Source: Schizophyllum amplum (lineage: Eukaryota > Basidiomycota > Agaricomycetes > Agaricales > Schizophyllaceae). From it: a DNA stretch of 64,000 nucleotides. Shown one piece after another: positions 22,998 through 34,297 of this stretch (position 1 is its first letter; the number at the start of each line of letters is the position of its first letter). Where the stretch lies: positions 116,873 through 180,872 of the forward strand of contig VDMD01000054.1 of NCBI GenBank assembly GCA_007026445.1, given 5' to 3'. Under the pieces are notes generated by a model. It made no database searches, was not told the origin of the DNA, and saw only the letters and a program-made list of their open reading frames with translations. A program made the translations under genes and the position numbers.

Positions 22998-23376
22998 CTG
23001 GAATTCCCGCGCGGATCTTGGGACATTTGACCCCCATTTCACTTCGATTTTGACCTGGGAAGTTCGCCGAAATGGCCTGGAAAGCCGGTCAAACCGCCCT
23101 CCGCTTGGACCGGTAAATGAGCTTACTGAGTGCACGAAAGGGCCCCGGAAGCGCTCGAGGCGCCAGGAAAATGCGCTGGGCGCTCTAGCAGTGACGCGGC
23201 GCTTCGCGCCGCTCGTCCCGGCCTCCAGAACTCGCAATGGTCCGCTAGAATTCCCGCGCGGATTTTGGGACATTTGACGTCCATTTCACTTCGATTTTGA
23301 CCTGGGAAGTTCGTCGAAATGACCTGGAAAGCCGGTCAGAACGTCCTCCGCTTGGACCGGTAAATCGACTCACCGA
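22998..23376. repeat. Direct repeat of ~135 bases, two units
   Basis: Unit 1 is 22998-23131 and unit 2 is 23243-23376. Both run from GAATTCCCGCGCGGAT through TTCACTTCGATTTTGACC to CGCTTGGACCGGTAAAT, with about ten differences. No coding potential is apparent. The units may be remnants of a repeat family. Confidence 0.85.
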
Positions 23377-23490
23377 GGGCGGGATATGGGCGGGGAGGGG
23401 AAATGGGCATGCGACTGCGGCGCGCCGTGTCGTAGACGGCCGGTGAGGGATCCCGGCGACGTTCTCGGCGTCTTTGACGTCGGGCAACGA

Positions 23491-23904
23491 CTAGAAATAT
23501 CTGAACGTTGTCAGATACCAATACGGACAGGGCTAGAGATCAGACTCACCGCGTCGGCGGCGGCGGCTCGAATTCGCTTGGGTGCGAGGCTCGCCAACGC
23601 CTCGAGGGCAGGAGGAACGTAACGCCGAGGGTGAAGGTGTGCGCCAGGGGACTGGAGAGGGCGTGAGTACGAGATTGAGCTGAAGAGGGAATGTAAATAC
23701 TCACACAGGCAAGCGACTTGAGGACGTCGAGTGCGAGAAGGACGGTGATGGCGTTTCTGGCGTAGTGTGGATGCTCGTGAATCTGAAGAAAGGTTAGTCA
23801 CTGAAAGACAATGCAAGCGTGTTCACCAGTGAACTGTTCAGCACTCACCGAGACAAAGGAGCGGCGGCGCATGTGGGGACGTCGGGGAGGGAAAACGACG
23901 GCAT
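23491..23904 (-). CDS. Possible small spliced gene of unknown function
   Basis: Not recognised. From ATG 23904 the frame MPSFSLPDVPTCAAAPLS reaches a GTGAGT donor. Successive exons encode FTSIHTTPETPSPSFSHS with a Ser-rich tail, then PLAHTFTLGVTFLLPSRRW and SHPSEFEPPPTR, closing with YF and TAG (23491-23493). All three introns begin GTGAG, end in AG and interrupt codons after the second base, so the phases agree with each other. A TATATA element lies about 35-40 bases upstream of the ATG on the same strand. The product would be about 85 residues, Ser/Thr/Pro-rich with one hydrophobic patch. It lies in otherwise gene-poor sequence, so it may also be a chance arrangement. Confidence 0.4.
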
Positions 23905-23935
23905 GGTGAAATTTTACAACCGACGCCCAGACCTG

Positions 23936-23946
23936 TATATATGACC
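23936..23946 (-). promoter_or_regulatory. TATA-like element of the small gene
   Basis: On the minus strand CATATATACAG sits about 35 bases upstream of the ATG at 23904. Confidence 0.35.
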
Positions 23947-23949
23947 GTC

Positions 23950-26100
23950 GCGCTGCGCCGCATCAAAGGGCAACGTCAACACCCATACAAACTTCCCGAC
24001 GCGGCGACCGATCGCCCGCGCGGGGAATCTGCATCTGTCTGCTTTAGGCACTCGCCCGGACGTCGACACGGGTAGATCTGAGCCGAGAGAGCGTCATAGG
24101 ACGGCGACATGGGCTCGTATTCTCACCTGTGTGTGAGTGCGAGTTCACACGTCGAGCCCCTTCCCAGCCAGTCAGTCGCGCTTGCCATGCCGTCTGCAGT
24201 ACCGCGAATGCCCGGTGCAATGAGTACTCAAAGCGGTCCTGCAGACGGCACGGCGGGTGTGGCTGAAAAGCCGGGAGAGAGCACGACGTGGAATAAGCAC
24301 CGCGTTGACGCGACGTCTGAGAGCAAACTCGTAGTCAAATGTTAATGACAGTATATTCCTGCGCTGCAGCGGACGCGTCGGCGGCGCAGGACAGGAAGGC
24401 CAGTGATGGTCGGGGGGAACTTAGGAAAACAAAATCGAATGCGCACGCGACGCGGGAGGTCGGTCCGCCGAGCTTTCGCACGCCTTGTCCCGCGCTTTCA
24501 CTTCGCTTCCCGCTCATCGCACTCCTCCCTCTCACCAGCAACGCCAGATTGTATTCCCCCGTGTTCACAAATGCTTATCTCTGAACTGCGAACGCGAGAA
24601 GCGTCACCGATCCTCTGCTGTTCTCTAAACACTTCCCGGTGGCGCGCAAATGCGCTCAGCGACCTTTCGGAGGGCGTCCGTCGGCGCACCCGCACCAGCG
24701 ATGGGTCGCACAGCGTCGAGGACGACCGTCTGTGCCGCTATAACACGCTCACCAAGTACCGATGGGCGGGATCCACGTCCTTCCTTATCGTTTCGGAAGG
24801 TCGAGCTACTTTGCATGTAGAACTCGACGTCTTCCCCTCCGTAAGTGGTCACCCAACTTCGAAATATTCCTGAACCCAATTTGATCCGTGCAGGCTATTC
24901 GAACATGGGTACGCTGTCGGATTTCTCACCCACCGCCCCGAACGAGCTCTGTATCGCGCACAAGGGCGTTTTTAGTATGTGGCGTCGTTTTTGTCGCCCT
25001 CATATCGGCTTCGTTCGAGCTCGCGCTGACCAGATACCTGCTCAGACATAGTGTATGAGCACGTACATGAACGCCTACGACGCCGAGCACCTCCCAGAAG
25101 CCTCCTCACCACGCAATGAACCACCCTCTCCCCGTCCTCCCCGACATTGCCGAGCCCCCAATCTTCCGCCTGCCGACACCTCTGAAACGGTGCCTCTTTC
25201 TGAACGCCGCGTCAGCACGTGGGTGACGACACGCCGCGCGCAGGATCCAGTGCGCGGTCGCAATGACACCACGAACCAGAACAGCCTACCCGCTCATCCG
25301 CATCTTCCACCGGCGACCGGTGGAATTCTGCTGTCACTGACGCGGACCTGGGAGCTCGTACATTCAGTAGAGATGATGAAAACGTGATGCGCGGCGACGG
25401 CGACCGCGCTGCGCTGGCCCTCGCCCTGCGCTATTCCACCTCACTCACAGCGCGCATATGCCGCCCATTGCGCCAGAAAACGCCGGGCCTACGCGTCATT
25501 CAAGGCATTATAATATTATTTGTTTGAGCATCGGCGAGGAATGCGTTCGACGAGGCGTCGACGCGCGCCAGCGGCGCGCCGCCTTTGGGACAGTTCAAGG
25601 ACTTCCCAAAGGGGCAACGACTGATCTCTCTCGCGCTCAGCGAGCACTCAATTTTCCTGTCGCAGGCTCGCAGGCTCGCAAGCTTCGTCACGCGTTACGA
25701 GTCACTCAAGGCACGTTGCGCGACGTCTCTCGCTCTCTCTGCTCGACGCTGGGCGCGATGAGGAGAACACATAACGACTCGAACGCGCTGTGGCGCGTCG
25801 CCCAAAGGCCAACCTCCAGAATTTCCGTCATCCCGTCCGCGACCCCGCGCACGGCCGTCCCTGACCGCATCGGTATGTTGCCATTGAATGGTGTTGCGAG
25901 CGGGCTGACAGGCGGCCCAGGAGAAGGTTGGCGAGTAACCACCGCGAAAGCGCCCAATCTTCCGCTCTTGGGCGCCCAGATTTTGGCCCCAGATTCGCGG
26001 CGGCTTGTCGGAGTGCGGCCGTCATGCCTCTGACGTGTGCACTGCGGATTAGAATGGGACTCGTAGCGATGCGGCGCGCGCGAGCGGCAGAGCTAGCCGT
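23950..26100. other. Gene-poor interval
   Basis: About 2.1 kb. One stretch, 24600-25130 on the plus strand, has short phrases that could be exons (TSFLIVSEGRATLHVELDVF, then after a GTAAGT...CAG interval FSPTAPNELCIAHKGVF), but I cannot build a supported gene from them. No domain recognised. Confidence 0.35.
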
Positions 26101-27545
26101 CTCGCGGGGTATAAGAGGCGGCGTCTCTGGCCACTTTTCAGCAGGCTTCCTTAGCCATCTTCCCTCCTCATCCCTCACCTGCGAAGCGCGATGTTGTGCG
26201 CTCCTCGCCCACGGTCGCTACATCCCTCGACTTGTGTGGCCTCGATTTCGGTATGTTTTATATGTCTTTGTCTCTTTCGCAGTGACTGACCACGTCATTA
26301 CAGGTCTGTATTCGCTCCCCTGTCAGTCAGAACCTCTACCAAGTTTGTTTTTCGTCGCATTCGCATTATCTCGTTGTGGTCTGATCAATTCGCTCTAGGT
26401 CTCGTCCTCTCGCACATCAACTTTGCAAACACCTAGCTCACAGGTATGTTAACCTCATTTCATCTGATTCGCATCCTTTACTGACTACGCTCGCAGACCG
26501 CATGCGAGTCTGAGTCTACTTGATCAGGACTCATTCAGTAAGTTTTCGATTCGATTCATTTACCGATCACTGACACGATTACAGCTTGTCTCCTGCCGTC
26601 ATGACCATCTTCCGTTGACCTTGCGATGGCCTCCCGCGAGCGCGCGTCGACCACGGAGGATGTTGTCCAGTCTGTCGACGCCGTCGTGGACGACACTCGC
26701 GGCGAGTTCGGGACCCCACTGCTGTGTCTGTCATGCGTGCAACGACGGACGCGGCGGTGCCGTTCGACACTTGTGTCCCCCCACGTATCTGCTTGGCGCA
26801 CGGCGTCGTACTCGACGTCTGCTGGACCGTCGCGGACCGTCCGACAGTCGGCAGCTCTCGACGAGCTCGATACCATCACCACTGCCATCAATGTCCGCCG
26901 GCATCCCTTCGACCGCATGTATCGCACCACCGTACATATTCACCGTCGTCGTCGACGCCCCTCCCGGCGAGCCTGAGAGCCCGCTCGCTGACACTACGGG
27001 CGCGTGCGACGTCGAGGGCGCTGGCGCCGGGCGTGAGTCAGCGTTGTGCACGACGTTGTGCTCGACGTTCGTCACAACGTCCGGACCGCCAGCTCGCCAC
27101 CCTCGGCAGCGTCGACAGCTCTGCACGCCGCCTGTGTCGACAGTGGTAATGACGAGCGCAACGTACGAGTACTTACGTCTTGCCGTCGCGACGACGATGA
27201 GCGGCCCGGGGTATCGCGGATGCCGCCTTGCTCGGCTAGATCGACGGTCACGGCACGTCGTCGCCGATTTACCCGCCAGTGCCCAGGTACGTATCTCGTG
27301 CTCGTCGATCCTGCTGTCCCTTTCTCACAGTTTTCGCAGACGCTCGCGCTTCGTCGTTGACGAGATATATGACGGTGCGTACTGCGGTCGCTACACGTAG
27401 AACCTGCACTGACACCTTGACATCGCATCTTTCTAGGCCACCAGCAACAACGAATCCCCCCTCACGTTTGCCCCCACACACGCACCTACACCTTCACGGC
27501 GACAGTGAGTACGTCAGTCTACCGTTCCACGTGTCGACGAACTGA
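26101..27545 (+). other. Gene-like region, unresolved
   Basis: A TATAAGAG element near 26109 is followed by several short GT-AG intron-like intervals (26250-26305, 26440-26497 and 26539-26582 approximately) and an ATG at 26626 opening MASRERASTTEDVVQSVDAV. Downstream, protein-like phrases appear in different frames (AVPFDTCVPPRICLAHGVVL, ALDELDTITTAINVRRHPF, YIFTVVVDAPPGEPESPLAD). This could be a fast-evolving gene damaged by missing bases, or chance in GC-rich sequence. No family is recognised. Confidence 0.2.
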
Positions 27546-28639
27546 CGCCGCTATGATCAGCACATTCGCGAGCTCAACATCGACCCCGTGATGAACTTGT
27601 GGGTCCACGCTCGTCCGTCAAAAGTCCACCTCACGCGTGACTCAACTCGAGGATATCCCGGCGCTTTCGCCGTAGATATGCCACGAATACGGTGGGATAC
27701 CTAGGTAAGTATTCGCCATCCGCATGCCCTGGCTCATGCTAACTCGATCCCAGCCCGCTCTGTCGTATGAAAAGCACCCAAGACCTCGCCTACCCTTGCC
27801 GCCGACTGCGCTCACCGCATACGTAGTGTCCCGCTGGCCCAATTTGCCGGTCTAAGCGGAGCGTTTTCTGGGAGAGTCTGAGCGGCAAAAGAAGCGCAAA
27901 ACGAAGTCAAATCTCAGAATATTCGCGCGGGAAGTCTCGTGGATAGCCGTGACTGACTCGGCGGGAGAGAGCATGGGTTTGTGGCGCGGCGGGCGGCGCG
28001 CAGCGCCGCCGCGTACCTCGTTTGTGGTGGGTTGAGTTACTGAACTTATCTCGCCTCAATTAACGTACCTTGTAGGCATGTTCCCGTGGTTCGCAACGCC
28101 GGACGCATGTCCTTGTCGATGCGAGGATGCGTCAGCGGGTCGCGGCCTGGCTCGCTTGGGCAGGCCCTCACTGGCGCTGCGGAAGAGATAGCAGTGCGTG
28201 CCGTCGATGTCGCCCTCAGGCGCCAGTTCGAGAGAGTGTTAACGCTTGCCACTCCAGGTTGCAAAGCGTACCAAAATTGTCGTGCCCCCTTGATGAAAAC
28301 ATTCAGCAAGGACGAGTGCACCGTCCGCAGACCCTGCCTCGCCCATCCGCGCCCCCGCGCTCATCGTGCGTTGGCGCACGTCATCCCGGGTTCGCGGGAA
28401 CGGGCTGAGTGCGATTTACGCTGGACGGTGGGATCTTGAGCGCGAGTGTGTCGACCCCGACGTGTTGTAGTAATCGTAGCAGTAGCCGCCGTGTACTTTG
28501 TAGATAGTGAACTTGAATAAATATGGTTTTCGCCCTGGAACTATGTGCCCTGAGATTACGATGTGTCTTGCTCAAACTCACGCGCGCGGTGAATACCAGT
28601 CGAGCAGTTGTGTGCGGTCTTGAAGGTGTTACGGGAGCG
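27546..28639. other. Gene-poor interval
   Basis: About 1.1 kb with only short open frames and no recognisable product. Confidence 0.4.
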
Positions 28640-29515
28640 AGTGCTGCGTTTCTTTAAGTCGGTTCGTATCCGACGCAGTCGTCGTTCCTTCGTCCTTCAC
28701 CCTCGTCCCCTTCAACTCTCATTATTGCTTCGTTATCTTGCACCTTCCTTCGCTCCTTTATATGCACTTAGACTCCTTCCAGCCTCCCTGTCCTTCCGCC
28801 TTCGCTCCCCCTTCCATCCCCCACCTCTTCCTCGCTCCCTGCCTTCCACCTTCCCGCTTCCCCCTTTAACCCCCTTCGTGCCCCCCTCCTCGCGCATTCT
28901 CGCCCTCCCTCCTTTCCCTCGGGCATTCTCGCCCTCCCTCCCTTCCTCGCGCCTTTTCGCCCTCCCCCCTTCGTCCCTCCCTCGCCCCCCTCCTTCATCT
29001 ATCACGAACTGATCGCTCACCTCCCCTTGCATCGCACCTTCTCCTTCCTCTTCGATATCTAATGGTACTCGAGAGATTGCAAGTTCCGTCACTCCTTGAC
29101 GAATTTTGCAATCCCTCCCTCCTCCTCTGCTCCCCCTCCTCATCGCCCCCCCCCCCCTCCTCATCGCCCCCCCCCTCCTCATCGCCCCCCCCCTCCTCCT
29201 TTCACTCCTTCACTGATTCAGTCACTCATTGTTTATCCACTTCACTCTGTTGTCCACGACTTAGTCAACCTCCCTCCGTTCGCTTACACCCTCCCTCATC
29301 GCTCCCCCTTCCTCCCCCCTCGCTCCCCCTCCCCCCTCACTCACTCGTTCACGCCTCTGTGCACCCATCGTCACATCCACGTCACTCTGCTGTTCACGAC
29401 CTACCCAACCTCCCTCCCTTCATTCATGCCGTCCCTCCCACGCTCGCTCCCCCCTCCCCTCGCTCCCCTCCCCTTGCTCCCCCGCCCCTCCCTCCCTCGC
29501 ACCGAATTGCCATCA
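28640..29515. repeat. Polypyrimidine (C/T) tract
   Basis: About 0.87 kb that is overwhelmingly C and T on the plus strand. It contains runs of up to 12 C (29146-29157) and three copies of TCCTCATCGCCCC at 29137-29190. Long open frames across it are a composition artefact (Pro/Ser/Leu-rich on plus, Gly/Glu/Arg-rich on minus) and I do not call them genes. Confidence 0.9.
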
Positions 29516-29589
29516 CAGACGCTTAAAGGCAGTCACAACGCGTTGTCGAGGTCTAACTCGCAGCTCTCTTGAAGTGAGGTGCAAAACGA

Positions 29590-29762
29590 CGTGGAGAGCG
29601 AGGGAGGGGGGGAGGAGGAGGGGATGAAGGAGGGGGGGAGGTCGCGTACCACAACGCGTCAACAGTAAATCTATGACATCAACGTGCGGAACATCGTTCG
29701 CAGACGACGCGGGGGGTGGAAACGGGTCTGGGGGGAGGAGGGGAGGAGGGAGGGGGGGGGAC
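29590..29762. repeat. G-rich purine tract with quadruplex-capable runs
   Basis: Two blocks (about 29598-29641 and 29708-29760) contain many runs of three to nine G separated by one to four bases. It abuts the left end of the right-hand duplicated segment. Confidence 0.8.
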
Positions 29763-30304
29763 CCGCCGTCACGATGGGCAGCAGGTTTCCCGAACCTCTA
29801 TTCAGCGTGGTATCCAGTACACACGTCCTTGTACACTAGCATACAACGAACACATCAATTCTCGCTCGACTTGATCGTCGGAATCATGTTCAGTAGGGTA
29901 CGTACTATCTACAGACAAGCACGCGTGAGTATTGCTGCAGGAAACCGCACGACAAGCCGAGGGAGCATAACACTACAAACCACAGTAATAGAGACGATGA
30001 GATAACGGAAACAATCGGGCACGGAAAACCACCAGTGGGACGTCAGAAGGTAGAGTAGAACACGAATGATGCAGAGACACGAATGAAGCAGAAGAAAGCG
30101 ATCGAGGAGGGAACAAGACGACGAGCGGGCCAGCGCGCGAGCCCGCGGTAGCAGCCAGGCATGGGGATATCGACGTGTATCCAAGAACGTGAGCCATCCC
30201 ACTGGGCCAGCATGACATGGACTCCGGTCTATGCCTGCTCAGGCATGGGTATGAACGATCGTGAGGGTCGAAGGATGGAGGAGGGAGCGAGGGCGGGAGG
30301 GGGC

Positions 30305-31908
30305 TTATAGGCCGTGCGCGGCGCGGCGTTGGGAGCGCGCGTGGGCGTTCATGGCGCGGCGCTCGGGTATCGAGGGGTCTTCCCGGGCTTTGCGCTCGGC
30401 GGCGGCGCGGGCGAGGTCGCGCTTGAGGCTGCGGCGGGATGCGCGCGAGCGGCACTGGGCGGTGGCGGACGAGGCAGCGGAGGAAGAGGACCAGGTAGAC
30501 GACGCCTCGCTGCTCGACTCGGTCCATACAGAGGAAGAGGCGGGCTCCTCCCATGTAGAAGTCGACGCGGGCTCCTCCCACGTCGAAGTCGAGGCTGGCT
30601 CTTCCCAAGCAGAGGTCGAGGAGGGCTCTTCCCACGAGGAGGTCGAGGCCGGCTCCTCGTAAGAGGAGGACTCGGAGTCGGCGGGCATGACAGCGGCGAC
30701 GTTGCCCGTGGCAGCGGAGGTGTCGGAAGACGAGGCCGAGGACGACGACGAGTCGTCACTGGGCGTGTACGAGATCTGGCTGTCGCTGAAGATGTCGGTC
30801 TGGGCACCGTGCTTGAAGCCGCACTTGTCGTTGAAGCCCGGGGACGCCCACTCGCCGTTGGCCTGCTTGCGGTTGTCGACGTTGATGTTGTCGATGCCGT
30901 CGGCCTGGTGCCAGACCAAGAGCTGCTTGGCACCCTGCACGCACGAAGAGTCGTCGAACTCGCAGTACGACGGGGTCTGGGGCGCGGCCAGAGCATGAGT
31001 GTTGGTGGCGCCAGTGACCTTGCAGCGGTAGGCGTTCAAGAACATGTTCGCCTCGCCGCAGCCGTTCGGGATCCAGCTCCAGGCGCAGATGCAGCCGCCT
31101 TCCGGGCAAGCTGGCAGGTCGGGGACCTCGTACTCGTAGTCGACGGTGATCCAGGGGGCGTGCTGGTTGACGGAGAAGACGACCATGTCCTCGAGGCCGA
31201 CCGAGTTGATGTCGGACTTGTAGGCAATGGCGAAGGCGGAGCCGGCGACCATGGACGCGTTCTGGGCGTGAATGTTGGGTGATGTGACGCAGTCGGGCTG
31301 GTTCTGGAGGACGTGTTAGCGGCGGAAATAAACGCGTTAGGCTACGAACCTCGTTGACGTCGTAGCCAGTAAGGCCATCGACGAAACCAGTGTAGAACTT
31401 GCCACCCCAACCGTAGTTGGTATGGGCGCGGGAGCTCGCGAACTGAACCTTCATCACACCGTTGGCGGGACTGTAGATGGTATCAGAGATGAACCGCATG
31501 CAGGGGAACTATGCACGCACACTTCCATGAACTCGCCATCAGGGGGAGGGTCGTTCTTGCACTACGCAGGCTGTCAGCTGCGGATCATGTTTCATGCAGG
31601 CGGCGTAACGTACGTTGCGGTTGTTGTTGACTGGGTGCGTCGTCAGTGAGGAGACACGATCACTGGGGAAGGAGACGTACGCCAGAATTTATCCCAAGGC
31701 AGCTGGTACAGCGGGTACCCGGTGTGGTACGAGTTCTGCTTCGAGGGGTAGTCGGCATTGGGGTTGCCTTCCTGTTGGCGCGTCAGCAATGATTCCAGCT
31801 CATGGTCGCGCAACGCACGTTAGCACAGTACATGCCCGGGCCCCAGATGGTGCCGTGAGCGTTGGTGAGGGCCATGGAGGCGGCAAGGATAACGACGCTG
31901 GCCAACAT
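30305..31908 (-). CDS. AA14-like lytic polysaccharide monooxygenase with Ser-rich C-terminal tail
   Basis: The start ATG (31906-31908) gives signal peptide MLASVVILAASMALTNA and a mature N-terminus HGTIWGPGMYCAN, so cleavage exposes the histidine needed for a copper histidine brace. Exons then read DYPSKQNSYHTGYPLYQLPW, DPPPDGEFMEVPANGVMKVQ, SSRAHTNYGWGGKFYTGF, QPDCVTSPNIHAQN, MVAGSAFAIAYKSDINSVGL, PACPEGGCICAWSWIPNGCG, GAKQLLVWHQADGIDNINV and GFNDKCGFKHGAQTDIF. The cysteine pattern and these phrases match basidiomycete AA14 enzymes, which oxidatively cleave xylan on cellulose. The His in SSRAHTNYG is a candidate second brace ligand. All introns (for example between VNE and NQPDC) join in phase and no frame breaks are seen. 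The C-terminus is unusual: five WEEP-type repeats, then a Lys/Arg-rich end; no CBM1. The AA14 assignment is from memory of the family. Confidence 0.75.
30525..30665 (-). repeat. Intragenic ~30-base repeat encoding the WEEPASTST motif
   Basis: Five roughly 30-base units (27-33 bases) encode (Y/W)EEP(A/S)STS(S/T/A) in the tail of the AA14-like protein. The left gene copy has a different number and arrangement of units around 20190-20330, which indicates an unstable coding minisatellite. Confidence 0.8.
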
Positions 31909-32090
31909 CGTGATAGGCGTCGGGGAAGGAGGGGGAGGGGAAAGGAACGTGGGTGCTGTGAGCAAGTATGGACTTTGTTAAGAACGCCTACAGCGACGGC
32001 GTAAGCCCGAGATGCTGGGGAGAAGAGAGACGCGACGGGGGAACCTGGGGGGAACTGACCGGGCGCTGGCGGCCGCCGTACTTATTTATT

Positions 32091-34297
32091 TCGAACATGC
32101 GGCGTGACATCGTCACGCTTTGCCTATTTTGGATCCCACCATGTTGAAATTTTCCACATGCGCCCCTTTTACGCGTTTATCTGCATGTTCAAAGTTGCCC
32201 TCCCTTGCTATAGTCGCGCAAAGTTCGAACCCCAGGAGCAGACCGAGCATTGGACCCCGAGGCTCCTCGACAGCATCGCGAGCTGCACGACCGAGGACGC
32301 GTATCGTTGCCATGGCGTTGTCGTGTACCTGACTCCGGCGCTTTCATTTCGTTCCATCCCGATCCGGCGGGGTGCTGGAATCAGGCTGGAATGCTTCATT
32401 TTGGCGGGGGCCGCTCTGGCTCCCCCGGACGCCATGGTCAACTTTCGTCTCGGATCCAGTACACAAGGCGACAGAGGCTCCACCATCCTGTCAGTTGCAG
32501 TTGAACTTGTTATGGCATCACTGTGTGCCCCGCCGCTTTCAACCAGAAAAGCTGACACGTATCCTCCAGTCTGCTGTCGCTGGAGACCCAGGCACCCTGA
32601 TGTCGAGGATCTGAATCGTCTTCCTTCGTGACCGTTGAACGTGCTTTGAATGGAACGGCGATGTGGTATCTGCGTCCACACCTCCACCAAGTTCTCTTGG
32701 TTGCTCTTGGTTCTGATCTGAAGGCTATCGACTCGTGACTGCCAGCATAGTGAGCGCCACAAGCGCTCTCTCGGCCTTCAACTCGGGATCGCGCGCTCAT
32801 CGTTGCACTGTCGTTGACAAGCAAAGTAACTCTCTCAGCTGCCAGCCTCAAGCTCAACGTCCGGTAATCTCCTAGCGCCTTCCATCTCTACACGTGCACC
32901 GCGGCGATTCCGGCCATTGTTTCTTGGGGAGAAGGTATCCCAATGCTTGCCTTTAGAGAACTGAAAGAAGTAGCGCCCAGTTTCGTCTTTACGCGCACAA
33001 CTGAGTCGTCGGGCCTCGCTTCATACTTCACGCAAACAGCGAACATCGGATGGAACTAGCTAACCGTGTAGCGCTCATCTTTTGCCCGGGGATGTCGAAC
33101 GCGTCGCGACCGAGCCGGGAGTGGCGTCGATGGGGTCGGCGCCAATGGAGGTGACAGCGCTCCACCACTAGCGATCGCACCTCGTCTTGCCGGCAGTCGG
33201 ACGTGACGTGCGGGGTTGTCAATGTTCGACGAGTTACGTCCACCGTCCATTTGGGAAGTTCAACATTGGGTCACGTGCATGTGTCACGCCTATTCGGGTC
33301 TTTCTGAGGTCTTGAACTTGACCGGTGTTCGACTTTGTTCCTGCGTCGTTTTCGCCACCACATGCAGATACCCTGCGGGCTGTGCCCACAGCCGACGTTA
33401 CTCCAGCCCCCAGCATGGTACAAGTGCACATCATCCAGGCATCACCCGAGGCCTGCAGGCGGGCGGGCCAGAAGCTGATCACCGCCGTCGAGATCAGCGG
33501 CGAGCACAGACCTGCACAGACATAGAGGACCGGATAATATGGCCACGATAAGGACTTGGCCTTCATGAGTGTCCGCCTGGCGTCCGCCGCCTCAAGCCTC
33601 GGGCTCGATGCGGCCATATTAGGGTACGTGAACGGCCTAGCGACGCCGTGACCCTGCGCGCCTTTAAAATTACCGGTTTCCAGGATAAGTTTGTCGCCGG
33701 CGTTGTTCACGACCCGCTAGTCTCGCTGCAAATGTCCTTAAAGCTTAACGGCCGTACCGTTCTGGAATCTCTTGTGCCTCAAGGAAAAAGGCGAGAATTG
33801 ATATAGCACCATGAATACTAGTAAATCCTGCTAAACCTGCATAGAATTAGCGAAGGAGGCGAAGGAGGACAGAAGCGCTCAGGGATGCGGTGGGACAGGG
33901 TGGGACGAGGCTGTTACTGAAGATTCACTGAAGGGCGCGCTTGACGTTGCGCCGATCGACAATGCCCTTCAACGGTCCTCAGAATCACGGCGGGAAGGTT
34001 TGTTGAATGGGAAGCGAGGTGAGCACATTGATGGCGCAGTGCGGGCCCCTCAGGCTGTGCGTCTGGACGTAAGTACGCCATGGGGCCATCGATGTTGTGA
34101 AGGCGGTGGGAGCTAAGTATCTAAACTAAAAAGTTCAACAGTGGGCACGTGCGTTGCACACACCGGGCCCGCAACCAGCGGAACCCCATGGGGCATGGCC
34201 TCTTCCTGGATCCTGCCACATCGCAAAATTCTTGAGAATGTGACCGTTCATTATGGTCGGCAACCTCAGCGACCGGCCGCAACCAGTGCTGCCATCC
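32091..34297. other. Gene-poor interval, first part
   Basis: About 2.2 kb. The longest frames (32104-32631 plus; 33234-33710 minus) give no recognisable domain and lack convincing splice structure. I see no supported gene. Confidence 0.45.

Larger units (their letters stand above)
29761..32090. repeat. Segmental duplication, right copy
   Basis: The intact partner of 19381-21330; it carries the complete AA14-like gene and both flanks. Confidence 0.9.

Noticed and set aside
28608..29572. Several long open frames on both strands (Pro/Ser/Leu-rich or Gly/Glu/Arg-rich)
   Set aside because: They lie in the polypyrimidine tract, where low complexity alone removes stop codons; no domain or splice structure.
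30314..31282. 322-codon plus-strand open frame opposite the AA14-like gene
   Set aside because: It is the reverse shadow of a GC-rich coding region; its sequence shows only Gly/Arg/Val-rich shadow composition and no signal or domain.
32215..32245. GTTCGAACCCC, resembling a tRNA T-arm
   Set aside because: No matching acceptor stem, D-arm or anticodon stem could be found around it on either strand.
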